From NCBI RefSeq assembly GCF_001424875.1, contig NZ_LMCT01000034.1, positions 61,130 through 112,301 of the forward strand: 51,172 nucleotides of DNA, written 5' to 3'. This document shows, in pieces, positions 17,584 to 27,084 of this stretch. Every line of letters begins with the position of its first letter. The stretch's first letter is position 1. The stretch is from Kitasatospora sp. Root107. Its GTDB lineage: Bacteria; Actinomycetota; Actinomycetes; Streptomycetales; Streptomycetaceae. The translations under genes and the position numbers were made by a program. Under the pieces are notes generated by a model that worked only from the letters and a program-made list of their open reading frames with translations, was not told where the DNA came from and made no database searches.

Positions 17584-17879
17584 GTACTACAGCCGGAGAT
17601 CTTGTGGCTGTGCTTCTTGACCCTCGTTTACCCGGAATGATGCATGGTGTGACGGCTGAGCAGATAGCCGGGTGGGATGAGGCGTTGGCTCAGGTCACGG
17701 CGTCGATGGGGCACATGTTCAACCGGCGCAGCGACCTCTGGCGACGCCTGCACCAGACCCGAGCCACCGTCAGCCACTACCGCCGCCGCGGCGATCCGCT
17801 CCCACCCCAACTACGACCGTGGGCTCGCCACCAACCGATCCCACCGATCACCAGCCCTCATGATCTCCGGCTGTAGTAC
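17584..17879 (+). mobile_element. 296-bp internally deleted IS701-like remnant with perfect terminal inverted repeats
   Basis: GTACTACAGCCGGAGATC at 17584-17601 is the exact inverse of the sequence at 17862-17879 (18 bp). The palindromic outer GTAC could alternatively be a 4-bp target duplication around 14-bp repeats. The inside encodes a short transposase-like fragment (separate entry). Its size is that of a non-autonomous MITE-like derivative. Confidence 0.7.
17637..17876 (+). pseudogene. Transposase remnant (IS701-like N- and C-terminal ends joined)
   Basis: A 79-aa frame. VTAEQIAGWDEALAQVTASM, followed by GHMFNR, resembles the N-terminal start of IS701-family DDE transposases. It continues directly into LWRRLHQTRATVSHYRRRG, which resembles the extreme C-terminus of the same family. 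The whole catalytic DDE core is absent, so the gene is inactive. The stop codon lies inside the right inverted repeat. Family assignment rests on pattern recognition of short ends and is tentative. Confidence 0.55.
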
Positions 17880-17918
17880 CAGCTGCCCCTCGTGGAGTAG
17901 GCGGGTTGCGCGCGACGG

Positions 17919-18340
17919 TCAGGCCGTCGCGCGCAACCCGTTGTTTTTCTGGCGGTCGCGGCAGAGGCGCGGCTCCGGGGCGCAGAAGGCTCGCTCGCAG
18001 CCGTCGCAGGTCTGGAACGGCAGCACGCGGAGGTACGGCTCCTCGCTTCGATCGGGTGCAGCGGGCGGGCGTAGCGCGCGTAGGCGGTAGGCCAGCAGTC
18101 TGGCCGGGCGGTGGTCGATCCGGGCGGGGAGTCCAGCTGACAGGGTGCTGGCGATCTCGCACGGATCGGCCCCTCGGTCGAGCCATTCATGGACGGCCGG
18201 TGCGAGTTGGTCGATCTCCCGTTCCGACAGAGCCAGTCGAAGATCCCGGCGGCGGAGCGAGGTCAGGACCGCGACGGCTTCCGGACTTGCCGCCTCGGCC
18301 AGTGGAGCGCCAGGGTCCAGCTGCTGTCCAAACGAATCCG
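17919..18340 (-). pseudogene. C-terminal fragment of a helix-turn-helix regulator
   Basis: About 140 codons are recognisable: SLRRRDLRLALSEREIDQLA, WLDRGADPCEIASTLSAGLP and a terminal FQTCDGCERAFCAPEP motif with paired cysteines. This block resembles the C-terminus of streptomycete winged-helix proteins. No start codon or N-terminal DNA-binding domain precedes it; upstream of about 18340 the DNA is the tail of the LAL gene in another frame. It appears to be a gene end left by a deletion or insertion event. Confidence 0.5.
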
Positions 18341-18357
18341 GCCTGCTCGGCCGTGGA

Positions 18358-19308
18358 CTAGACCTGACCGGCGTCCCGGAGGTCGGGCAGCGGGCCGTCA
18401 CCGAGGACGCCCGCAAGGGCGGCCAGGTCGGGCAGGTCAGCGACCGCGGCCGGCAGGAGCAGGCGGAGGGCCTGCTCCGGCAGGGCCGCCAGGTCTGCGG
18501 CGAAGAGCTGCTCCAGTCGTTCGGTGAGCGGGAGTTCCAAGCCCACCGGCTGCTCGCGCGGGGATCGGATGGCGGCCGCCCGGGCGAGCTCGACCAGGGC
18601 GAGCGGGTTGCCGCCTGCCTGCCGCAGCACCTGTCGGCGGGTCCGGCCCTGCGGCGGTACCGCAAGGGAGTCGAGCAGGCGTGCGGCCTGGAGATCGTCG
18701 AGGTCCGTCAGCCGGTGGACCGTGCTCTGGCGCGTCCAGCCGGGTGGCAGTCCGGCGGGGCGGGAGGCCAGCAGGAAGCCGACGGGTTCGCCCTGGAGGC
18801 GTCGCGCGCACAGGATCAGCAGGTCCTGGGTGGAGCGGTCGACCCAGTGGAGGTCGTCGACGATCACCAGGACCGGCCCGGCGCCGGCCCACTGGGACAG
18901 CACGCGCAGCAGGGCCCCGGCCAGGGCGAGCGTCCCTCCGGCGGCCGTTCCGGCTCCGCGCAGGGCGGTGTCGAGGAGCGCCCGGTCCTCGGTGTCGAGG
19001 TCGGCGGAGGTCCGGCGCCAGGGCTGCAGGAGCGCATCGAGACCGCTGAACGCGAGAGCGGTCTCCTCGGGGCGGCCCACCAGCCAACGGGCTTGCCCAC
19101 CTTGCTCGTTGATCCGCCTGGCCGCCGCCTCCAGGACCGCCGTCTTGCCGATGCCCGGCTCACCCGACAGCAACAGGGTGCACTCGGCCGCCCCGGTCTC
19201 GGGGCCTGACGTATCGTCCGCCAGCTCTCCGCACAGGCGGTCGAGGAAGCCGTCGACAACCGTCAACGTCTCGTCCCGGCCGAGCAGCCCGGTCCGACTC
19301 GCTGACAT
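18358..19308 (-). pseudogene. Truncated LAL-type (LuxR-family) ATPase regulator
   Basis: This encodes only the N-terminal AAA module (316 aa): RTGLLGRDETL, Walker A LLLSGEPGIGKTAVLE near residue 50, Walker B VLVIVDDLHWVDRSTQDLL near 150, and GGNPLALVELARA near 235. It stops right after LGDGPLPDLRDAGQV. Full LAL regulators are about 900 aa with TPR-like repeats and a C-terminal LuxR HTH, both missing here. The truncation point borders an unrelated regulator fragment, pointing to a rearrangement. It is unlikely to bind DNA. Confidence 0.75.
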
Positions 19309-19605
19309 CGCGCCCCTGTGTGCCGGGCGATCCCCAGTGCCGGCGAGGCCCCACAGTAATCGAGCGGTGGTGCAGCGGTCAGGTGTACTCGGTGACCGCT
19401 GCGTCGGCGGGGCCTGCGTTGCGGATGTCAGGTCGTCAGCTGAGCCGGTGCTTCCACCACGGCTCGAAGGCAGGCACGAATGGATCATGCAGGGCCGTCG
19501 CAGGTCGACCGTGTCAGCGTCTCGCTCAAGACTCAACAGGGATCCGATCCGGGTACTAACCTTGTTCGGAGCGGTCAGCCGGTAGCTGTGACGAGGGGGC
19601 ATCAC

Positions 19606-22600
19606 GTGGCGGGTGTAGAGCGTCCGTATCCGACGGAGGAGCTGCTGCGGGCGTGCCGGGCGGAGATTGCCTCATCGAGGCGTGACGGTAGCGGTACGGC
19701 GAATACGGTTTTCCTGCACAGTGGCCGTCAGATTGGCGGTGGGGATGTCAGCGAGTACGTATTTCGGTGCAAGACCTGGAGGGAGGCCCTTGACGGGCGA
19801 ACTCTGGTGGTGCGGTTGGCGGGATCCCGCAGCGAATGGTTGCCGGCCGACGTGAGCCGGAGTCCTGACGGCACGGTGAGAGTTGTGACCGCCGCTGACC
19901 TGGGGGAGGAGCGGGTCAAGGCCGAGCTGCGTGAGGATGACGCGGCCGGTTGGGTCGCCCTGGTGCAGCGCCTGGAGGGGGTGGGCCAGCCGGAGAGTCG
20001 TCTCGAAGTCGCATCGGCAGGCCTGTTGTTGAACCAGGGGGATGCCCAGATCGGCCGGGTTTCGGATCCGCAGCGCTGGGTGGCCGGTTGGCATGGTCTG
20101 CAGCTCAACGACCGTCAGCGCCAAGCGGTGGTCCAGGCGTTGGGCAGTCGGGTCCTGTTCCTGTGGGGGCCACCCGGTACTGGGAAGACTGACGTCGTCT
20201 CCTATATCACCGAGGGCAGCTACCGGCAGGGGCACCGCGTGCTCTTCCTGGCCCCGACCAACGTCGCGGTGGACCAGGCCCTTGAGCGGATCTGCGAGTT
20301 GTTGGAGCGGGAGGCCGGATTCGATACCGGTCTGGTTCAGCGCGCGGGCAAGATCGTCGTGCCCAGCTTGGACCAGCGCTTCGGTGACCAGATCAACCAG
20401 GAGCGGATCGCTGCTCGCGTCAATGCCGAGATCGATGCGCAGCTGGCTCTGGCCAAGCCGCAACTGGACTCTGTCAGGGCAACGTTGGCCCGGTACGCCG
20501 AGAACTCCCGGTTGGAGCAGAGCCTGGCGCAGGTGAGGTCGCAGTGGCAGCAGGCGACGATCGACTGTGATGCGGCAGGTCACCAGCTCTTGATCGCTGA
20601 TGCTGCGGCTGCCGGGCTGCGGGTCCAGATCGCGGAGGCTGAGCCGCCCGAGGGCTGGTTCGCCGACCGCAAGCGGGCGAAGTTGGAGAAGCTGCAGCTG
20701 GATCTCGCCGAGCAGGGCGTGGTGATCGGCCAGGCAGTACAGGTCCAGCGCGACGGAGCCGCGCGAACCGCTCGGGCCGAGGCGGAGATTGCCGCTCTGA
20801 CGGGGCAACAGCAGCGGGTGCGCAGTGAGTTGACGGGCTGTCAGCCGCAGTCGGTGTTGGAGGACCAGGCGAAAACCCTGGCGGCCCGAATCGAGGCACT
20901 GGATGCCGAGCGGCGCCAACTGCAGGAGGCCGTAAGGGCGCGCTGCCGGGTGCTCGGGACGACGGTGGCAAGGGCGGTGCAGTCCCGGAAACTTCTGGAC
21001 GAGGTAGACGTCGTGGTGATCGATGAGGCGGGGATGGTGGACCTGCCCTCCGCGTGGGTTGCCGCAGGCCTGGCCGGCAAGCGGGTCGTGGTGGCTGGTG
21101 ACTTCCGACAGCTGCCCGCGGTCACCAAGGCCGCCGGTGACAGCGCAGACAAGGAGCAGCAGCCCCACTCGCGCCTGTGGGCAGCGCGTGACGCGTTCCA
21201 TGCCGCAGGCCTGGTCGGCGCGGACGGTGCGGCCCAGCGCCAGGACGTCCGGCTGGTCGGTCTGGACACGCAGTACCGGATGCGCCCGGCCATCTGCGAG
21301 CTGGTGAACGCGGTGGCGTATCCGGACGCACCTCTGCGCACCGGGCGTGCGGACAGCAGCAGGCTGCCGCAGTCGCCCCTGTTGCCCGGTCCACTGGTCT
21401 TGGTCGACACGTCCAGTCAACGGGTGGTGAGCAGCGGGGAGGGCGCGCACAAGACCAATGCGGTGCACGAGGCAGTCATCCATGAGCTGGTACGCGGTCT
21501 GCAGTACGACGGGGTGCTGCCACCGCGTGCCGCTGTGCTGGACGGTGGACAGAAGGGGCCCGTCGCGCAACTGGCGGTGATCGCCCCGTATCGGGCCCAG
21601 GTGCAGCGACTGGGTACGGGCCTCCGGCACAGGTTCGGTGAGGAGTACGAGGGTCTGGTCGATACGGTGCATCGGTTCCAGGGAAGCCAACGGCCTTTGG
21701 TGATCATTGACATGGTCGCCGGAGCCGGCGCCAAACCCGGGTACTTCTACGAAGGCACCGGCCTGTCCTCCACCACCTGCCGACTGCTCAACGTCGCGCT
21801 GAGCCGGGCTCAGGACCACCTGGTGGTGGTCGCCGACGTGGCGCACCTACGACAGCACCTGGCCCCGCACAGCGAAGCGTTGGCGATGCTGGACCACCTG
21901 GAGCGACGTGGTGCCCGTCTCCCCGTGGAGGAGCTGGTCCCCATTCGCCAGGCGGCCGAGCTGGCCGGCCTGGAGGAGGACGAACTCGCCCGTCCGGCTT
22001 TCTTTCCGGCGGACGAGGTGGGCCGGGCGGTGTCCTGGGATCTGGGTCGAGCGGTCAAGAGCATCGACGTGTACTGCGCCTTTCTCAATGCCAGGGCCGT
22101 GGACCAGTGGATCGGGTTGCTGGGGAGGAAGGCGTCGGAGGGGGTGGAGGTCACGCTGTACACCCGGGATCACAGTGAGGACACGCGTGCGACCTGGCTC
22201 GTCGGCCAGCTTGGGCAGGCCGGTATCACGGTGGTGCAGCGGGAGCGCATGCACGAGAAGGTTCTCATCATCGATGACACGGTCCTGTGGCACGGTTCGC
22301 TGAATCTCTTGGCCAAGATCGGGCCGACAGATCTGATGATGCGAATCACTGACCCCCTCTCGTGTCAGCGGGTGCAGCGGATCGTGGATCGGGCTCAGCC
22401 GGGGGATGAGAAGCGTTGGGAGCACCCCGGACAGGACGACCCGCGCGTCCGAGCGGGTCTTGCGGCCGTGAGCGACTCCTTGACGACCCACCCGGCAGTA
22501 GCGCCGCCCAAGCCGATCGGACCTCCTGGCAGTGCTGGGACCGCCGCGGGGGACGTGGTGGCAGGACGTCTGTACCTCAAGGTGCCGTTCGAGGAGAAGG

Positions 22601-22707
22601 ACGAGGCGAAGCGCCTGGTTCGGGCGCAGTGGGACAAGGCGCTGAAGCTCTGGTGGGTCGAAGACGCGACCACAGACCGTGAGTTGGTTCGGCGCTGGCT
22701 GCCGTAA
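19606..22707 (+). CDS. Fused SF1 helicase - PLD nuclease - DUF5710 protein, Mokosh type II-like
   Basis: About 1033 aa. Order: N-terminal domain; Walker A VLFLWGPPGTGKTDVV near residue 187; a long coiled-coil insertion (about 270-450); Walker B VVVIDEAGMVDLP near 470; UPF1-like motifs QYRMRP, APYRAQV and VDTVHRFQGSQ; LNVALSRAQDHLVVV; a phospholipase-D-type HxK motif MHEKVLIIDDTVLWHGSLNL near 881; and a C-terminal DUF5710 (YLKVPFEEKDEAK...LWWVED). A COG1112-type helicase fused to one PLD domain is the reported layout of the anti-phage Mokosh type II protein. GTG 19606 with GAGGGGG upstream is preferred to the longer in-frame start at 19480. The intergenic region with the truncated LAL gene is about 300 bp, with no other gene seen. 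Confidence 0.8.
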   Translation: MAGVERPYPTEELLRACRAEIASSRRDGSGTANTVFLHSGRQIGGGDVSEYVFRCKTWREALDGRTLVVRLAGSRSEWLPADVSRSPDGTVRVVTAADLGEERVKAELREDDAAGWVALVQRLEGVGQPESRLEVASAGLLLNQGDAQIGRVSDPQRWVAGWHGLQLNDRQRQAVVQALGSRVLFLWGPPGTGKTDVVSYITEGSYRQGHRVLFLAPTNVAVDQALERICELLEREAGFDTGLVQRAGKIVVPSLDQRFGDQINQERIAARVNAEIDAQLALAKPQLDSVRATLARYAENSRLEQSLAQVRSQWQQATIDCDAAGHQLLIADAAAAGLRVQIAEAEPPEGWFADRKRAKLEKLQLDLAEQGVVIGQAVQVQRDGAARTARAEAEIAALTGQQQRVRSELTGCQPQSVLEDQAKTLAARIEALDAERRQLQEAVRARCRVLGTTVARAVQSRKLLDEVDVVVIDEAGMVDLPSAWVAAGLAGKRVVVAGDFRQLPAVTKAAGDSADKEQQPHSRLWAARDAFHAAGLVGADGAAQRQDVRLVGLDTQYRMRPAICELVNAVAYPDAPLRTGRADSSRLPQSPLLPGPLVLVDTSSQRVVSSGEGAHKTNAVHEAVIHELVRGLQYDGVLPPRAAVLDGGQKGPVAQLAVIAPYRAQVQRLGTGLRHRFGEEYEGLVDTVHRFQGSQRPLVIIDMVAGAGAKPGYFYEGTGLSSTTCRLLNVALSRAQDHLVVVADVAHLRQHLAPHSEALAMLDHLERRGARLPVEELVPIRQAAELAGLEEDELARPAFFPADEVGRAVSWDLGRAVKSIDVYCAFLNARAVDQWIGLLGRKASEGVEVTLYTRDHSEDTRATWLVGQLGQAGITVVQRERMHEKVLIIDDTVLWHGSLNLLAKIGPTDLMMRITDPLSCQRVQRIVDRAQPGDEKRWEHPGQDDPRVRAGLAAVSDSLTTHPAVAPPKPIGPPGSAGTAAGDVVAGRLYLKVPFEEKDEAKRLVRAQWDKALKLWWVEDATTDRELVRRWLP

Positions 22708-22731
22708 GAGGGACATGCACGGCTTCGACAC

Positions 22732-22774
22732 CCCGCACGGCGCACGGACGCGTCCGGTCCGTGCGCCGTGCGGG
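22732..22774. terminator. Strong bidirectional hairpin terminator
   Basis: A perfect 18-bp inverted repeat (22732-22749 with 22757-22774) encloses a 7-nt loop. It lies between the convergent helicase-PLD and LuxR-type genes. No U-tract follows, as is usual for high-GC actinomycete terminators. Confidence 0.85.
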
Positions 22775-22779
22775 TCGGG

Positions 22780-23868
22780 TCAGAGCTGTGGGGAAGGGCT
22801 GATCAGGTCTAGGCGGAACGCGTTGGCTCCGGCCTGGAACCGGCTGTCGGCGTTGAGCGCGAGCAGGATCGCGGCGACGTGCCGTCGACAGGTGCGCAGC
22901 GAGATGCCGGTACGGCGGGCGATCGTCTCGTCCTTGGCGCCGGCCGCGAGTAGTTGCAGGATCTGGAGCTTCAGCGGGTCGTCGGCCAGGCTGTCCGGGT
23001 CGGTCGAGGAGTCGTCGGCGGGTTCCTCGGCCTGGACGGACTCGACGGGCTCCGCGTGCGGCGTGGGCCGCTGAGCGGGTGCCGCGGTGGACCAGGCGGT
23101 GTCGAAGAGGAGCCGGGCGAGCCGGATGGCGGCCGGTTCGCGGAGGATCGTGACTACCGGTTCGCCTCCCGGCAGGGCCTGGGGGACCAGGGCGATCCGG
23201 TCGTCGACCAGCAGGAGTTCCTGAGGGAGGTCGGGGCTGCTGCGCACGCCGGACTCCCCGTTCGTCGGGTGGGACGCCAGCAGCTGCGCGGCGCGGGACG
23301 CGTCGGTCGCCGAGTCCAGCAGGGCCCGTACCCGCACTCCGCCGGACAACTCGGCCAGCCATCTGCCGAGGAACGGTGCGAACATGGACGGCCGTTGACC
23401 GCCGGGCCGGATCCAGCCCACGTCGGATCGGCAGTCGGTGGCCAGTGCGTGCAGCAGTATCGAGAGCGACCCGGTGTCCACGGTGCGCTCGGTGGCCGGT
23501 CCGTCGAAGGCGGCGGAGACCTGGTTCTGCATCGTCAGCAGGGAGTCCAGTCGGCCCGCCGCCAGGTCGAGTACCGAACGCCAGTAACTGGTCTCGCCGG
23601 CGAGCATGGCGTGGACTCCCGGGGGTGCTGCGTCGGCCGGGGCCGGCCACCGGGCGGCTGCTCGGACGGTGGCGGGGGTCATGGGGGTCTGCTGGTGGCC
23701 CGACCGGCCCTGGCCGGGAGCGGGGTCGCGAGGGGCGGGGTCACGCGGGGCCGGGTCAACAGGGGTGGCGTCAAGAGGTGTGGGGCCGTGGGGGGTTGGG
23801 CACTGGCAGGTGCGGGGAGCGAATGCTGTCGCTGCCATGTCCGCCGCTGCCGCGCGGATGTGCGTCAA
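22780..23868 (-). CDS. LuxR-type C-terminal HTH transcriptional regulator
   Basis: A 362-aa protein. A Pro-rich N-terminus with a DPAPR repeat leads to a central PLD/TrmB-like sensor region (from WRSVLDLAAGRLDSLLTMQ, through FLGRWLAELSGGVRVRALLD, to LLVDDRIALVP). The C-terminus is a LuxR-type HTH (LQILQLLAAGAKDETIARRT, then GISLRTCRRHVAAILL). The TTG at 23868 has AGGAG seven bases upstream; the internal ATG at 23682 would remove the low-complexity N-terminus. Similar regulators occur beside RiPP clusters. It is divergent from the LAL regulator at 24104. Confidence 0.8.
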   Translation of the reverse strand: MTHIRAAAADMAATAFAPRTCQCPTPHGPTPLDATPVDPAPRDPAPRDPAPGQGRSGHQQTPMTPATVRAAARWPAPADAAPPGVHAMLAGETSYWRSVLDLAAGRLDSLLTMQNQVSAAFDGPATERTVDTGSLSILLHALATDCRSDVGWIRPGGQRPSMFAPFLGRWLAELSGGVRVRALLDSATDASRAAQLLASHPTNGESGVRSSPDLPQELLLVDDRIALVPQALPGGEPVVTILREPAAIRLARLLFDTAWSTAAPAQRPTPHAEPVESVQAEEPADDSSTDPDSLADDPLKLQILQLLAAGAKDETIARRTGISLRTCRRHVAAILLALNADSRFQAGANAFRLDLISPSPQL

Positions 23869-24001
23869 AGACTTGCTCCTGGATGAGAGAGTCGAACAAG
23901 CTTCGAAGTCGCCGTCCCTGTGGTGGTGGTGGCGGCGATCCGACGAATCTATGGGCGCGGAGATTCACCGGGCATCCGCAGAACTACCTACTCCCTTACG
24001 T

Positions 24002-24014
24002 ACTGATGATCAGT
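24002..24014. promoter_or_regulatory. Palindrome in the divergent regulator intergenic region
   Basis: ACTGAT-G-ATCAGT, two perfect 6-bp arms around one base, lies between the divergent starts at 23868 and 24104. Its placement suits an operator shared by the two regulator genes; no factor can be named. Confidence 0.35.
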
Positions 24015-24103
24015 CACCTAAAGTGGGCGCTGATCGGGGGTGCTCCCCCGACGGCCGGGGGAGCACCGCGGGACCGGCGCTGTTGCGAGGTTGGGCGGGG
24101 CCT

Positions 24104-27075
24104 GTGGACGTACCGGATGGTTGTTCGGAGCGGTCGGCCAAGCTGGTCGGTCGGGCTGTCGAACTCGGGCGGTTGGAACGCGCGGTCACGCAGCTGCTCG
24201 GCGGTTCCGGTGGAGTCCTGGAGATCGCGGGTGAGCCGGGCATCGGCAAGACCCGCCTGCTCCTGGAGCTGTCGGCTGACGCCCGTTCGCGTGGCGTCCA
24301 GGTCCTGGAGGGCCGGGCGACCGAAGCCGAGACCGGGCTGGAGTTAGGTGTCTACCAGGATGCACTGGGCGATCGGTTCCGTACCGAGGCCGCCGGACTG
24401 CTGCTGCCACCCGGCCTGACCGACTCGCTCCAACCGCTGCTCGGCAACGGCCCGGCGAACGAGCTCTGGGCCGACCGGCCCGCACCTGCCGGCGCCGAAC
24501 GGGTGAGGATTCATCAGCGGGTGCGCTCGCTGCTCGGCCGCTGGGCCGAGCAGGCACCGACCCTGCTGATCCTGGACGACGCCCACTGGGCCGACCCGGG
24601 ATCGGTCGAGCTCACCGACCATCTGATCCGCCACCGGGTGCCAGGGCCACTGCTGTTGGTGATGACCCACCGGCCCCGGCAGACGGCGCTGCGGCTGCTC
24701 GACGTCCTCGGCCGGGCCGACCAGAGCGGCCCGGCCGAGCGGGTCGAGGTCGGACCACTGTCCGCCGCCGAGTCCGCCGCCCTCGCGTCGCTGGCGAGCG
24801 GCAGCGGGCAGGCGAACGGGCAGCCGACCCAGCAGACGGAGGGGCACTTCAACGGGCAGGCCGCCGGCCGGCCGCACCGCTGGGACGAGATCCACCGGGA
24901 GAGCGGCGGCAACCCGCTCCTCCTGCTCGCCCTCGCCGACCTGGCGGGCGGCGGCGAAGCGGCAGGCCCGGCGGCGGTGCTGCTCGGCGAGCTCGCGCTG
25001 GTGCCCGACGACGGCCGGCTGCTCACCGCCGCCGCCGCCGTGCTCGGCGAGCGCTTCCTGGTCGAGGCGCTGGCGGAGGTCGCCGAACTCGGTACGGAGC
25101 GGGCCCACCACGCGGCCACCACCCTGATCCGGCGGGACATCCTGCGCCCGGTGGCCGGCACGCCCCAGCTGACGTTCCGTCACCCGGTCCTGCGCCGACT
25201 GGTCTACCAGCACGCCGACCCGGTCTGGCGGGTCTGTGCACACCGCCGGGCGCTCGCCCGGCTGACCCGCAGCGGCGCCCCCGCGGTGGAGCGGGCCCGG
25301 CACGCCGAACGGTGCCTCGTCGACGCCGACCCGCAGGTCGTCGGAATCCTGGAGGAGGCGGCCGAGGCCGCGCTGCGCACCGCTCCGAGCGACGCCGCGC
25401 GCTGGCTGGGCGTCGCGTTGCAGGCCATCCCCGACACCCCCGCCGAACGCGACCGCCGGCTCCGGCTGGAGCTCGCGCGCACCTTGGCCCTGTCCACCTC
25501 GGGGCGGCTGTCGGAGAGCCGCGACCTGTTGCACGAGGTGCTGGCCCGGGTACCGACCGACCGGCTGGACCGGCGGATCGAGACCGCGACGCTGTGCGCC
25601 CGTACGGAACGCATGCTCGGCCACTACTCCCAGGCCGAGGCCCTGCTGCGCGGCGAGCTGCCCAGGATCGAGGGCTGGTCCTCGCCCCAGGCGGTCGCCC
25701 TGATGACCGAGTACGGCCTCGTGGCCCTGCTCACCGGAGGCTTCGCGGACGCCGACCGGTACGTCGAACAGGCGGTGCGGATGGCCCGTGAGCTCGGCGA
25801 CCCGCCGGCCGAGGCGACGGCCCTCGCCGTCCGCGGACTCGGCAGCATCTACCTCGGCCGGGTCGACCTGGCGCGCCGCGCGCTGGCCGCCTGCGCCGCA
25901 CTGACCGACCGACTCCCCGACGCCGACCTCGCCGGCCAGCCGGAGGCACTCGGCCAACTGGGCTGGGGCGAGCTGCTGGCCGAGCAGTACGCCGACGCGG
26001 CCCGCCACCACGAGCGTGCGCTGCGCCTGACCCGCCGGAACGGCCAGGGCCACGTGGTGCCGCACCTGCTGCTCGGCATCGGCTTCCGGCAGTACTGGAC
26101 GGGCGAGCTGCGACGGGCCGAGCGGACCGCTGTGGAGGCCGAGGAGGCGGCCCGCGAGATCGGCAGCCGTGAGCTCGGAGCCCTGGCGATGGCCCTCCGC
26201 GCGGCAGCGATGAACCCGCACCACCCATCCGCCGCCGACGAAGCGCCCCTGGCCCTCGCCGAGCGGGCCGTCCGGTCGGCACCGGGCGGCGGCTGGTGGA
26301 GCCGGAGCACGGTGGCCATCCACGCACAGGCCCTGCTGACGGCCGGTCAGCCCGAGCGCTGCGCCCGGGTCCTGCTGGACGCCGGGGGCGGCCCGGAGCT
26401 GCCGCTCGCCCAGGTGACCTGCCATCCGCTCTGGTACGCCATGCTGTCGGCGACCGCGCTGGCCACCGGCGACATCGCGGCAGCCGAGCGGTGGGTGGTA
26501 CGGGCGGACACCGCTCGCCTCGGCCTCGGACTCCGCGGCCCGCACGGCTTCGCCCGGCGGGCCGGAGGTCTGGTGGCCGCTGCCCGTGGCGAGCCCACGC
26601 TGGCCGTGGAGTGCCTCGCGGCGGCGGCCGAGTGGTTCCAGGGCGCCGGGTTCGCCGCCCAGCGCGCGCTGACCCTGGCCATCGGTGCCCCGATCGCGGC
26701 CGCCGCCGGGGACCGCCGCCGGGCCGACGCCTGGCTCGACGAGGCCGACCGGCTGGCCGCCGAGACCGGCGCCGGCTCGGTCGCCGCGCAGGCCGCCGCC
26801 GTCCGGCGGGGCCTGGCCGACCGCTCGGCCAGGCCCCGCCGGACGGCGCCTCCCGCCTGGCGCTGCTCACCGGACGGGAGCGGCAGATCACCGCGCTCGC
26901 GGTCGAGGGAACCCGTACCCGGGAGATCGCCGACCGCCTCTTCCTCAGCCCGCGCACCGTCGACACCCACTTGGCGAAGGTCTACCGCAAGCTCGGCGTG
27001 ACCTCCCGGACGGCGCTGGGCGCGCTGCTCGCCGCCGAGGGCGGTCCGCAGGCGCTCGGCCTGGACAGGCGCTAG
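24104..27075 (+). CDS. LAL-type LuxR regulator with apparent frameshift before the HTH
   Basis: A large ATP-binding LuxR regulator of about 990 aa. The N-terminal AAA module has LVGRAVELGRLERAV, Walker A IAGEPGIGKTRLLLE and Walker B TLLILDDAHWADPGS. A long TPR-like helical region follows. The LuxR HTH (LTGRERQITALAVEGTRTRE...LSPRTVDTHLAKVYRKLG) ends at 27075 but lies in a different frame from the rest; the ATPase frame stops at 27001. The shift falls near 26820-26850, between ADRSARP and PDGASRLALL. Start GTG 24104 is uncertain, since several in-frame alternatives lie upstream. It is adjacent to the RiPP cluster and convergent with its leftward operon, so it may be its activator. Confidence 0.8.
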
Positions 27076-27084
27076 GGCTCCGGC

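Noticed and set aside
23700..23775. Short GC-rich repeats at the 5' end of the LuxR-type gene as a possible CRISPR or satellite
   Set aside because: The units are short, imperfect and without spacers; they encode a DPAPR repeat in the protein's disordered N-terminus.
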